A stretch of DNA of 45,512 bases from Burkholderiaceae bacterium (GTDB taxonomy: Bacteria; Pseudomonadota; Gammaproteobacteria; Burkholderiales; Burkholderiaceae), in contig CANHPL010000018.1 of the NCBI GenBank assembly GCA_947462685.1, positions 1 through 45,512 on the forward strand, given 5' to 3'. Below the pieces are notes generated by a model. It was not told the DNA's origin and ran no database searches. It saw nothing but the letters and a program-made list of their open reading frames with translations. The position numbers were made by a program, and so were the translations under genes. The stretch's first letter is position 1; each line of letters starts with the position of its first letter. Shown here piece by piece: positions 8,257 to 15,886 of this stretch.

Positions 8257-9237
8257 ATGAAAATCAAAACTTGTTTATTGCTTCAACTAACCTTCTTGTT
8301 AGCCATCCTTTGTTCTAGCGTATCTGCTCAAACGAGTGACTTCCCAAATCATCCAATTAAGTTAATTGTTCCAATTGCTCCAGGTGGTGGGACCGATATT
8401 ATTGGGCGTAAGGTGGCTCAAAAGTTAAGTGACGTTTTGCCACAATCGACTTTTGTCGAAAACAAAGCGGGCGCAGGTTCATTGATAGGTACTGAGTTTG
8501 TTGCAAAGGCATCACCCGATGGTTACACTTTATTGGTGGGTGGTTTATTTAATATGGTCATGAATAAAGCCTTGATGAAAAACTTGCCCTATGACCCTAT
8601 AAAAGACTTTATCCCCTTGGGATATATTTCTGCGAATGCATTTGTACTCTCAGTTCGACCAGATTTACCTGTCAATTCTTTATCTGATATGGTCAAGTTA
8701 ATGAAGGATAAGCCTGGGCAGTATACCTATGGATCTGCTGGCATCGGTACTTTACAGCATGTATGGGGAAATATTTTGGCAGATCAGTTAGGTTTAAACC
8801 TTATTCATGTTCCTTTTAAGGGAGCACCACAAGCTTATCAAGAAATGATGGCAGGGCGATTAGACATGATTTTCGATAATGTTGCTGCTTCTAAAACGTA
8901 TGTTCAATCCGGCCGATTAAAAGGACTTGTAAGCTCTGGCGAAAAGAGATCCGCCTTATTTCCGCAGCTACCTACCATTAATGAGACAGGATTAACCAAG
9001 TTTCAAGGTGAAAGTTGGTTTGGTATTTTTGCTCCGGCAAATACTCCAGCTTCTGTCGTTGCTAAATTGCGTCAAGCCTTAGTGCAAGTCAATAAGGATC
9101 CTGAATTTATTTCCCTAGTAGAAAAAGATGGTGGCAGAATGCTCAATATATCTGCAGCTGACCAACAAGGTTTTTTGCAGGATGAAATCAGTCGCTGGGT
9201 ACCTTTAGTCGCGAAAAGTAATGTAAAGATTGATTAA
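8257..9237 (+). CDS. Bug/TctC-family solute-binding protein (copy 4)
   Basis: A 326-residue exported binding protein. The signal peptide is about 1-24 (VSAQ), the ligand loop GGGTD at 43-47 in PIAPGGGTD, ENKAGAGS near 68-75, and PFKG at 186-189. It lies 21 bp behind Bug copy 3 in the same orientation. The two proteins are clearly divergent, so this is not a recent tandem duplication. The ribosome site is weak (tagag), which may imply coupling to the upstream gene. No enzyme gene is in this two-gene unit. Confidence 0.92.
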   Translation: MKIKTCLLLQLTFLLAILCSSVSAQTSDFPNHPIKLIVPIAPGGGTDIIGRKVAQKLSDVLPQSTFVENKAGAGSLIGTEFVAKASPDGYTLLVGGLFNMVMNKALMKNLPYDPIKDFIPLGYISANAFVLSVRPDLPVNSLSDMVKLMKDKPGQYTYGSAGIGTLQHVWGNILADQLGLNLIHVPFKGAPQAYQEMMAGRLDMIFDNVAASKTYVQSGRLKGLVSSGEKRSALFPQLPTINETGLTKFQGESWFGIFAPANTPASVVAKLRQALVQVNKDPEFISLVEKDGGRMLNISAADQQGFLQDEISRWVPLVAKSNVKID

Positions 9238-9335
9238 TCTTGAGAGGTTTTATTTGAAATCCATTGAGAAGAAAATTGACTTTAATAAAATAAATGTCAA
9301 CTAGATCACTCTGATCAACGTTATTAGAATATGAG

Positions 9336-9354
9336 TAAAGTAATTTCTACTTTA
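9336..9354. repeat. Short inverted repeat upstream of the exported small protein
   Basis: Taaagta (9336-9342) and tacttta (9348-9354) form a perfect 7-bp stem with a 5-nt loop. They end 36 bp before the preferred start at 9390. No T-run follows, so it may be an operator or an mRNA leader hairpin rather than a terminator. Confidence 0.35.
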
Positions 9355-9389
9355 TGGCATCGAGGATACTTTTTGATTGGAGATTTAAG

Positions 9390-9806
9390 ATGCAAAGCTT
9401 CAATAAGCAGGTTCTATCTATATTTGTCCTGTTAGCTTCTCTTTTGTTCATATCTGAAGCGCATGCCCACCGGAATTGGCATTCTCGCTGGGGTTGGGGA
9501 GCGGGAGTAGGATTTATAGGTGGTGCAGTTGTTCCATCCCAATATCCCCGACCTTATTATTATCAACCCTATCCTCCGCAAGTCGTGTATCAACAACCAA
9601 TTGTCCTTCATCCTTCTCCTGTTTCAAACTACCAGATCCTTCCACCGGCCGCAACCAAGTCTTCTATTTGGTATTTTTGTGAGTCAGAGAATAACTTTTA
9701 TCCCAATGTGGCGACTTGTCCAGAAGCCTGGAAGCCCATTCAAACAGACTCTTCCACGGCATATATACCGCAGGTGCCACCTCCAACTTTCTCCGTTACT
9801 CAGTAG
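9390..9806 (+). CDS. Small exported Pro/Tyr-rich protein of unknown function
   Basis: The protein has 138 residues when started at the ATG at 9390, which has a GGAG ribosome site 9 nt upstream and places a clean signal peptide (about 1-27, ending EAHAH) at the N-terminus. An ATG 12 codons earlier at 9354 also keeps the frame open but would push the signal peptide inward. After cleavage come a short Gly/Trp-rich stretch (HSRWGWGAG, GFIGGA), a Pro/Tyr-rich linker (about 50-80) and a C-terminal motif, WYFCESENNFYP...CPEAW, with two cysteines that could form a disulphide. This resembles small periplasmic or envelope proteins common in betaproteobacteria. The function is unknown and it stands alone. 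Confidence 0.75.
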   Translation: MQSFNKQVLSIFVLLASLLFISEAHAHRNWHSRWGWGAGVGFIGGAVVPSQYPRPYYYQPYPPQVVYQQPIVLHPSPVSNYQILPPAATKSSIWYFCESENNFYPNVATCPEAWKPIQTDSSTAYIPQVPPPTFSVTQ

Positions 9807-9997
9807 CCAAAGTCTTTTTAAGGTATTGAAAGTCGTTCACCAATATGATGAGCACAACAGATCTAGGGAAATTTTTCTAATGGATTTTTTCAATGACTAA
9901 TTTTCTCTTCAACAGCGGATATACTAGACCCCATAAGACTATCAAAAACTATAATAGTAATTAAAATATTCGTAAACAATACATACAAAGGCTATCA

Positions 9998-10570
9998 ATG
10001 GAGAATGTAAAAGGTTTTGTTAGAAGGATCGTTACGGGACACGATGAATTGGGTCATGCAATCATTACTGAAGATGGCGCTGCCCCTGCCGTTCATACGA
10101 ATCCAAAACGCGAAGGATTTTATTTAACCAATTTATGGGTCACCCATGAAACTCCAGCGCCGATTAATAACGATCCAGATCCGACTTCTGCGCCCTTACA
10201 ACTAGAACCACCCAAAAATGGTTCCGTAGTGAGGATTATTGAATTCGGACCTGAAGGTGAATGGTTAAAAAAACTAGATAATGATGGGGCGAAAACGGCA
10301 TTTGGAGCAATGGGAACTGATAAAGCATCAACCTATAGACCAGGTGGGCATCCTTTGATGCATCGTACGGAGTCCGTTGACTACGCGCTCATCTTAGAAG
10401 GTGAGATTTATCTGGTTTTAGACAAAGAAGAGCGATTGATGAAAACAGGTGATTTTTTAGTAGAAAGAGGAACCAATCATGCTTGGGCTAATCGATCTGG
10501 TAAACCATGTAAGGTATTGTTTGTTTTAATTGATGGAACATTTGATCCAGAGATTGCAAAACATTTTTAA
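9998..10570 (+). CDS. Cupin-domain protein, possible dioxygenase
   Basis: A 190-residue protein with a C-terminal cupin domain. Likely metal ligands are H118, H122, E125 (GGHPLMHRTESVDY) and H161 (GTNHAW). The N-terminal half (about 1-100) is the extension seen in small cupins that co-occur with catabolic genes. No signal peptide is present. It is followed after 8 bp by a ModA-like periplasmic binding protein in the same orientation, so the two are probably one transcript. An aaagg site precedes the ATG. The reaction is unknown; oxidation or isomerisation of an organic acid would fit the region. Confidence 0.82.
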   Translation: MENVKGFVRRIVTGHDELGHAIITEDGAAPAVHTNPKREGFYLTNLWVTHETPAPINNDPDPTSAPLQLEPPKNGSVVRIIEFGPEGEWLKKLDNDGAKTAFGAMGTDKASTYRPGGHPLMHRTESVDYALILEGEIYLVLDKEERLMKTGDFLVERGTNHAWANRSGKPCKVLFVLIDGTFDPEIAKHF

Positions 10571-10578
10571 GGCAAATC

Positions 10579-11331
10579 ATGAAAAAAATCTTTCAAATCA
10601 TTTTTATGAGTACGTTCACCGTGATTATCAATCCATCTTTTGCGGTTGATTTAAAAGTTTTTAGTGGTGGGCCATTTGAGGCTGCATTTCATGAATTAGC
10701 AAAAGATTTTGAAGTTAGCACAGGTAATCGAATGGTCGTTGAATATGGAACTGCCCCTCAGCTTCAGCAAAAACTAACTGAAAATATTCCAGGTGATTTA
10801 ATGTTAACCGCCACTAATTTAATGAACCGACCAGAAAATCAAGCGAAGTTGATTGACGGTACTATGGCACTTCTAGGTAAGGGTGGCGTCGGTATTATGG
10901 TGAAAAAGGGTAATACTTTTCCAGCGATGAATAATCCAGATTCATTTCGAAATGCAGTTATGCAAGCAGATCGGCTTATTTATAACAAAGCATCCACGGG
11001 TTTATATATTGACCAATTATTCAAAAAAATTGGAATGGCTGAGAAGTTGGAGACTAAAACTGAGCGTTTCGTCAACGGTGATGATGCAATACAGCGTGTC
11101 ATTCGTGGCTTGGGCAATGAAATTGGATTTGGTGCAATTGCTGAAATCAAACTCAATGAGTCTAAAGGAGTTGTGCTTGTAGGCTCACTGCCAGATGAGT
11201 ATCAAAATTACACGAATTATTCTGGAGCCGTCATGAAAACATCAAAATATCCCAAAGAAACTCAGCAATTAATTGAGTATTTGCAATCTGACAAAGCAAA
11301 AGCACTTTTCAAAAAAACGGGGATTGATTAG
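10579..11331 (+). CDS. ModA-like periplasmic solute-binding protein (orphan)
   Basis: A 250-residue extracellular solute-binding protein with a signal peptide (about 1-22, ending PSFA) and the two-lobe layout of molybdate/sulfate-type (ModA-like) proteins: VFSGGPFEAAF near 27, DLMLTAT near 73, and a hinge at GIMVKKGNTF. It binds an oxyanion or small acid in the periplasm. No ModB/ModC-type permease or ATPase follows, unlike a real mod operon. The upstream partner is a cupin enzyme (8-bp gap). It is therefore probably an accessory binding protein, not the cell's molybdate importer. Its last 4 bp overlap the convergent VOC gene. Confidence 0.82.
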   Translation: MKKIFQIIFMSTFTVIINPSFAVDLKVFSGGPFEAAFHELAKDFEVSTGNRMVVEYGTAPQLQQKLTENIPGDLMLTATNLMNRPENQAKLIDGTMALLGKGGVGIMVKKGNTFPAMNNPDSFRNAVMQADRLIYNKASTGLYIDQLFKKIGMAEKLETKTERFVNGDDAIQRVIRGLGNEIGFGAIAEIKLNESKGVVLVGSLPDEYQNYTNYSGAVMKTSKYPKETQQLIEYLQSDKAKALFKKTGID

Positions 11332-11816
11332 GTCGTTGCACCTTCATCAGTCCAACTAGGAGCTCGGCCCGCTAGAAGGGCTTCTTGAGCAGAAAAGTTG
11401 AGTTCTACTTTGATGCCATTGATTGGTTCGCGCATGAACAATTGGTATAAATTGGAGTTATGGGCTTTTCTTTCGCTAAAGTTCACACCATTTTTTTGTA
11501 AACGCTCGATAAATTCGAGCATCCCAGTACAGTTAAAGCAAACGTGGTCGATACGACCTGAGCCTAAGTTGCCACCCCCAGAATAGTCTTTATTGACGTC
11601 ATCCTGAGGGGTGCTCAAATAGACATCCTGATGATCTGAAAACTTCGCTTTACCTATATGTACAACATCTTGTTCACCGATATAAAGCCAGTAGACTGGG
11701 AAACCAAATTCAGGGTGGTAACCACTTACAAAACCAAGGTTATTGCAAAACCAATCTCTTGTTCCTTCAGGATCATGAGTCAATATGAGGATATGTTCCA
11801 TAAATTTTAGGGGCAT
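11328..11816 (-). CDS. VOC-superfamily protein (glyoxalase/extradiol dioxygenase-like)
   Basis: A 162-residue protein with paired beta-alpha-beta-beta-beta modules of the vicinal-oxygen-chelate fold. The N-terminal MEHILILTHDPEGTRDWF has the usual first metal histidine. DHVCFNC near 105 gives the second module's histidine, and IKVELNF near the end gives the closing glutamate. Such proteins include glyoxalase I, ring-cleavage dioxygenases and resistance proteins; the length suits a small isomerase or lyase. It has an excellent ribosome site (aaggagat) before the ATG. It converges on the ModA-like gene with a 4-bp overlap. The specific reaction is not identifiable. Confidence 0.83.
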   Translation of the reverse strand: MPLKFMEHILILTHDPEGTRDWFCNNLGFVSGYHPEFGFPVYWLYIGEQDVVHIGKAKFSDHQDVYLSTPQDDVNKDYSGGGNLGSGRIDHVCFNCTGMLEFIERLQKNGVNFSERKAHNSNLYQLFMREPINGIKVELNFSAQEALLAGRAPSWTDEGATT

Positions 11817-11833
11817 TTTTTATCTCCTTTAGT

Positions 11834-12028
11834 CTAATTATTTTCAGTTATAGGAATAAATCGCCCATCTTCCATCTCCAACTTGGGCCTGATCCAAATG
11901 GTCTGGTTAATCAATGCTTCATAAACATAGGCATCTTCTAAGGTAGCCTCTATTTTTGCCAAGTGTAAAATACGATAAAAACCACCTGTTTTCAGGTGTT
12001 GTAATTTTTGCCCTAGTATGAATGCCAT
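11834..12028 (-). CDS. Small protein resembling the DUF1653 family
   Basis: A 64-residue protein. The core GGFYRILHLAKIEAT, then VYEALINQTIWIRP (about 15-50), resembles the DUF1653 pattern (short beta-rich proteins with Y..L..A....T......VY.AL.....WVRP). It lies 17 bp upstream of the VOC gene on the same strand and may be co-transcribed with it. It is divergent from the DUF3820-like gene. No function is known. The start has no strong ribosome site. The resemblance is by eye and moderate. Confidence 0.6.
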   Translation of the reverse strand: MAFILGQKLQHLKTGGFYRILHLAKIEATLEDAYVYEALINQTIWIRPKLEMEDGRFIPITENN

Positions 12029-12071
12029 CTAATGATCTGTCATATGAATTATTCCTTTAAACATATTAACA

Positions 12072-12299
12072 TTGATAGCGAACACATTGCAGCCTGAATC
12101 ACTGATGAAATTAGTTGAATGGGAAATGCCCTTCGGTAAATACGCGGGCAGAAAACTTGCTGATTTGCCTGGGCACTATTTGGCATGGTTTGCAAGAGAA
12201 GGATTTCCCGAGGGCGAGCTTGGAGAACTATTGGAACTCATGTTTACGATTGATCACAATCAATTAAGATTTTTAATTGATCATTTACGAAACAAGTAA
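12072..12299 (+). CDS. DUF3820-family (QSregVF-like) small protein
   Basis: A 75-residue protein with the family core MPFGKYAGRKLADLPGHYL, then WFAREGFPEGELGELL (about 20-55). This matches DUF3820 proteins, described as putative quorum-sensing-regulated virulence factors. The start is uncertain: TTG at 12072 or 12087, or ATG at 12105, all without a clear ribosome site. The conserved LQPESLMKLV segment argues for a start at or before 12087. It is a cytoplasmic, stand-alone gene, 60 bp upstream of Bug copy 5, with a functional role unknown. Confidence 0.75.
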   Translation: MIANTLQPESLMKLVEWEMPFGKYAGRKLADLPGHYLAWFAREGFPEGELGELLELMFTIDHNQLRFLIDHLRNK

Positions 12300-12358
12300 A
12301 GCCAAGAAGTATTATATTATTAAGAAGATTAATTAAAAAAATAAATCGGAGGCTACAC

Positions 12359-13324
12359 ATGAAGTGGATTAAATTTCTTCTTTGGATGGGTTTCGCGGCA
12401 CAGGTTAATACATCTTTTGGTTCTGACGTTTACCCAGCCAGATCAATCAAGTTCATTGTTCCTTATGCGGTAGGGGGTTTGCCGGATATAGTTATTCGAC
12501 GAGTTGGACAAAGATTATCTGAAAAAATTGGTCAACCAGTCATCATCGATAATTTACCTGGAGCTGGAGGAATCAATGCAGGTCAAGCATTAATTAATTT
12601 ACCAGCTGATGGTTATCATTTTATTTTCTCAGATAGTGCCATGCTATCTATTACACCACTCGTATTTAGCAAAGTCCCATATGATGTTAAGAAGGATTTT
12701 TTACCGATATCTTATCTTGCTAAAGCACCATTTTTTCTTGCAGTTAATCCTAAAGTGCCAGCCAAGAATTTAGAAGAGTTTATTCAATTAGCAAAAAGTA
12801 AGCCTGGTGAAATTAGTTGTGGATCTTCTGGTGAAGGCTCCTTACATCATTTAACGATTGAAGCGATGCAAATTGCTTTTGGTATTAAAGTTTTACATAT
12901 TCCCTATAAAGGAACTGGACAGTCTGTGCCCGCAGTGATTGCTGGTCAGGTAGATTGTGTTTTAGCTGCAATGCCATCTTTGGCCGGATTTGTGGCAAGT
13001 GATCGTGTCCGCATATTAGCTTCAGCGAGTGCGAGTGTTTCTCCATTAGCGCCGAATGTTAAACCGATGGGGCAAGATTTTAAAGATTTTGATTACGCTT
13101 TTTTACTAGGTGTTATTGGCAAGCCAGGAACTCCACAAGTAGCCATTGATAAGTTAAATTCTGAATTTGCTGAAATCATGAAAGAACCCGATATGATTCA
13201 AAAGCTTGCCGTGATTGGTGTAGAACCTATTGGGCAAGGATCCGATGGATTTAAAAAAGCTTTGGATAAAGATGCTGAATCATTAAAAAATACGGTTAAA
13301 AGAGCCGGAATATTACCAAAGTAA
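12359..13324 (+). CDS. Bug/TctC-family solute-binding protein (copy 5)
   Basis: A 321-residue exported binding protein. The signal peptide is about 1-21, the ligand loop GGLPD at 39-43 (most copies have GGxxD with T, A or I here), DNLPGAGG at 64-71, and PYKG at 182-185. It departs from the others at ALINLPADGYHF (77-88), where the family usually has VAKAxPDGYT, and it carries extra cysteines (C154 and one in QVDCVLAA). It heads the aromatic-oxygenase operon, 14 bp before the oxygenase alpha subunit, behind a strong cggagg ribosome site. Its ligand is therefore a candidate substrate of that oxygenase. Confidence 0.92.
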   Translation: MKWIKFLLWMGFAAQVNTSFGSDVYPARSIKFIVPYAVGGLPDIVIRRVGQRLSEKIGQPVIIDNLPGAGGINAGQALINLPADGYHFIFSDSAMLSITPLVFSKVPYDVKKDFLPISYLAKAPFFLAVNPKVPAKNLEEFIQLAKSKPGEISCGSSGEGSLHHLTIEAMQIAFGIKVLHIPYKGTGQSVPAVIAGQVDCVLAAMPSLAGFVASDRVRILASASASVSPLAPNVKPMGQDFKDFDYAFLLGVIGKPGTPQVAIDKLNSEFAEIMKEPDMIQKLAVIGVEPIGQGSDGFKKALDKDAESLKNTVKRAGILPK

Positions 13325-13338
13325 ATGGAGAGTTATCT

Positions 13339-14595
13339 GTGGAACAAGTAATACGTAAATTATCTCGGACACCTTCTGATTATCGTTGGCCTGAAGGTGG
13401 TGCCACAAGAGTTCCTTTTTGGGTATACACCGATGATGAAATTTATCGTAGGGAACAGGAAAAAATATTTGGTGGTGCCTCATGGAGCTATGTTGCATTA
13501 GAAGCTGAAATTCCTAATTCAGGTGATTTTGTAAAAACTTCAATAGGTGACAGGCCTGTCATAGTCGTGCGAGACAAAGACGGCTCAATCAATGTGATTG
13601 CCAATAGTTGCGCTCACAGAGGGGTTGCCTTTTGTAAAGAGTCTAGAGGAAATGCACAGAGTTTTACATGCCCATATCATCAGTGGAATTATGATCTTAA
13701 AGGTAAATTAGTGGGTATCCCTTTTCGACGCGGATACAAAAAACAAGGTGGTATGCCTGACGATTTTGACTTAAATGAGCATTCGGTTAGAGCCCTAAAA
13801 GTGCATAGTCGACATGGTGTTATTTTCGCTAGTTTTGATCATTCTGTAGAGCCATTCGAGGAATATATTGGCACTAATATGCTTAGTTACTTTGATCGAG
13901 TATTTGATGGTAGGGAATTAAAAGTACTTGGATATGAGAGACAGAGTATCGAATGTAATTGGAAGTTAATGTTTGAGAATATCAAGGATCCTTATCACGC
14001 AAGTGTATTGCATGTTTTTTTAATGACCTTTGGGTTATTTAGGATGGATCAAGAGTCCGCAGTGGAAATGGATGAAACAGGTCGTCATAGTGCCTTAATT
14101 AGTAGGCGAGCTGGTCAAGCCAGCGCAGAGGCAGCCGAAGAGATGAAAAATAATCTAAGAAATAATTTCACCTTAGAAGACCCTAACTTACTTGATGTTG
14201 TAAAAGAGTTTTCTGGAAATAATAGCGTAGTGATGTTGACTTTATTCCCTAATATTATTATTCAACAACAATCTAATACATTAGCTATGCGTCAAATTGT
14301 TACAAGAAGTCCTGGAGTATTTGAATTGCATTGGACATTTTTTGGTTACGCAAGCGATAGCGAAGAGATGGTTAAAAGGCGTGTTCGTCAGGCAAATTTA
14401 ATGGGGCCATCTGGATTGGTATCCGTTGATGATAGCGAAGTCTTAGCCATGTCTCAGTCGGGCATGTTTCCTTATGATAATCATCATGTCGTGTTGGAGA
14501 TGGGTGGTCGAGAAATAAAAGATACAGAACACATGATTACAGAGGTTGCAATCAGGGGGTTTTATAAACATTATGCAAAGGTAATGGGATTATGA
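13339..14595 (+). CDS. Rieske non-heme iron ring-hydroxylating oxygenase, alpha subunit (salicylate-5-hydroxylase / anthranilate-dioxygenase-like)
   Basis: A 418-residue catalytic subunit. The N-terminal Rieske [2Fe-2S] site is C91-x-H93 ... C111-x2-H114. The mononuclear iron site is H220 and H225 in the DPYHASVLH stretch, with D217 as the electron bridge and D364 or D365 as the likely carboxylate ligand. Overall the N-terminal half closely follows the NagG/AndAc group (RVPFW.Y....Y.RE...I, SWSYV.LEAEIPN.GDF, CPYHQWNY.LKG.L.G.PFRRG), which hydroxylates salicylate or anthranilate. The exact substrate is not proven. GTG start with GGAG 8 nt upstream. It overlaps the beta subunit by 4 bp (ATGA). 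No ferredoxin or reductase gene is in the operon, so electrons must come from elsewhere. Confidence 0.93.
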   Translation: MEQVIRKLSRTPSDYRWPEGGATRVPFWVYTDDEIYRREQEKIFGGASWSYVALEAEIPNSGDFVKTSIGDRPVIVVRDKDGSINVIANSCAHRGVAFCKESRGNAQSFTCPYHQWNYDLKGKLVGIPFRRGYKKQGGMPDDFDLNEHSVRALKVHSRHGVIFASFDHSVEPFEEYIGTNMLSYFDRVFDGRELKVLGYERQSIECNWKLMFENIKDPYHASVLHVFLMTFGLFRMDQESAVEMDETGRHSALISRRAGQASAEAAEEMKNNLRNNFTLEDPNLLDVVKEFSGNNSVVMLTLFPNIIIQQQSNTLAMRQIVTRSPGVFELHWTFFGYASDSEEMVKRRVRQANLMGPSGLVSVDDSEVLAMSQSGMFPYDNHHVVLEMGGREIKDTEHMITEVAIRGFYKHYAKVMGL

Positions 14596-15089
14596 ATCCA
14601 ATTTTATCTGCAGAATTAGAAAAAGTTGTTTTAAATCATAAAATACAAACTCTTAACAATGAATATGCATTGGCATTAGACCAAGATGATCTAAACTTAT
14701 GGCTTTCATTTTTTTCTGAGGCATGTCTTTATCGAATTATTTCGCGAGAGAATTATGAGTTGAATATGCCGATTGCTGTTTGGCACAGTGATAGCAAGGC
14801 CATGCTACGAGATCGAGTGTTAGCTTTGAGAGATTCGACTTTGTATCGACCCAGATATCTTAGACATTTAATTTCTGGAGTCATGATTAACCAAATAAAA
14901 GATGATGTCATTTATTCTCAAGCGAATGTATTGATAGCGGAAACTGTTGTTGATTTCAAAACTCAAATCTTATTATCTGGAAGATACTTGGATGAAATAG
15001 TGGTTGAGGATGGTCAGTATAAATTCCGAAATCGTATTTGTATCTATGATTCAATTCTTTTACCAACTTCCTTAGTTTATCCTGTTTAA
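14592..15089 (+). CDS. Ring-hydroxylating oxygenase, beta subunit
   Basis: A 165-residue small subunit of the SnoaL-like alpha+beta barrel type. It has the family features LNNEYALALDQDDLNLWLSFF near the N-terminus, MLRDRVLALRDSTLYRPRYLRHLISG (about 77-101) and a C-terminal Y.FRNRICIYDS. It forms the structural part of the alpha3beta3 hydroxylase with the preceding gene. The start codon overlaps the alpha-subunit stop (ATGA), which suits coupled expression of a stoichiometric partner. It is 21 bp from the next gene of the operon. Confidence 0.92.
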   Translation: MNPILSAELEKVVLNHKIQTLNNEYALALDQDDLNLWLSFFSEACLYRIISRENYELNMPIAVWHSDSKAMLRDRVLALRDSTLYRPRYLRHLISGVMINQIKDDVIYSQANVLIAETVVDFKTQILLSGRYLDEIVVEDGQYKFRNRICIYDSILLPTSLVYPV

Positions 15090-15110
15090 ATTTAATTTTT
15101 AGGAAACTTT

Positions 15111-15845
15111 ATGCAGCAGCAATTAGAAAATGTATTATTTCAGACCATTGATCAAGTCTCATTTATAACTTTAAATATGCCAGATACGGGCAACAAGATT
15201 CCACAAACTGTTGTAACTAGATTAGGGGAATTATTAGAACAAGCTAGCCTAGATCATTCATTGAAAGCGGTAGTGATTAACGCTCATGGAGATCATTTTT
15301 GTCAAGGCAGAGATGGTGGAAAAAAAGTGAACGATACTCCCCAAACCCCACTTCAGCTAAGGGAAAAAATGATGGGACCAATTACCAAAGTCTATGCGGC
15401 ACTCCGGTCTATACAGGTTCCCGTGGTGGCGATTGTTCAAGGGGAGGCGAATGGCTTTGGAGCTGCTTTAGCTGGATCAGCTGATATCACGATAGCGGCA
15501 GACAATGCACAATTTTCTTTTCCTGAATTATTAGTTGATATGCCTCCAACTCTTGCAATGGCCACGGTGATGGATCGAGTAGGGCCAAAGGCACTTAGTT
15601 GGCTTGTTTATACAAATGCGCATATTTCCGCTCAAAGGGCTTGCCAGATAGGTTTAGTAAGTGAAGTGGTTCCCTTGAAAGACTTATCACTTGCGCAAGA
15701 CAAACTGCTTGGTCAATTAAGAGCTAGAACGATTCCTGCATTAGCTACGGTTAAAGACTTTTTGGCAAATTGTAGATTGGATGAGTTTCCTCAAGCAGCT
15801 AACTATGCCAAAAATTCTTTAGCTTTAGTATTAAGCTCAAAATAA
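15111..15845 (+). CDS. Enoyl-CoA hydratase/isomerase (crotonase) family protein
   Basis: A 244-residue crotonase-fold protein. Oxyanion-hole segments are FCQGRD (63-68) and ANGFGAAL (113-120). The second catalytic glutamate is in FPELLVDMPP (E139). The position of the first hydratase glutamate is occupied by a small residue (GAALAG), so an isomerase, hydrolase or lyase activity may be more likely than simple hydration. Substrates are acyl-CoA thioesters. It lies between the oxygenase subunits (21-bp gap) and Bug copy 6 (10-bp gap), with a good aggaaa ribosome site. No CoA ligase is in the operon, so a CoA-linked step would need an enzyme encoded elsewhere. Confidence 0.88.
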   Translation: MQQQLENVLFQTIDQVSFITLNMPDTGNKIPQTVVTRLGELLEQASLDHSLKAVVINAHGDHFCQGRDGGKKVNDTPQTPLQLREKMMGPITKVYAALRSIQVPVVAIVQGEANGFGAALAGSADITIAADNAQFSFPELLVDMPPTLAMATVMDRVGPKALSWLVYTNAHISAQRACQIGLVSEVVPLKDLSLAQDKLLGQLRARTIPALATVKDFLANCRLDEFPQAANYAKNSLALVLSSK

Positions 15846-15886
15846 TAGGTTCTATATGTTAAAAAATAGGTTAAATATGTTAAAAA
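15845..15886 (+). repeat. Two-copy 21-bp tandem repeat duplicating a ribosome site and start codon
   Basis: The units at 15845-15865 and 15866-15886 match at 19 of 21 positions and differ only in two adjacent bases. Each unit contains ATAGGTT followed by ATGTTAAAAA, so each carries a weak Shine-Dalgarno-like stretch and an in-frame ATG (15856 and 15877) for Bug copy 6. The unit is seven codons long, so the frame is kept. Confidence 0.85.

Noticed and set aside
9520..9900. 126-codon open frame overlapping the small exported protein
   Set aside because: It is a shadow in another frame, has no ribosome site or domain, and the overlapping frame has a proper signal peptide and GGAG site.
10579..11331. 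Molybdate import operon (modA)
   Set aside because: No ModB- or ModC-type genes adjoin it, and its neighbour is a cupin enzyme.
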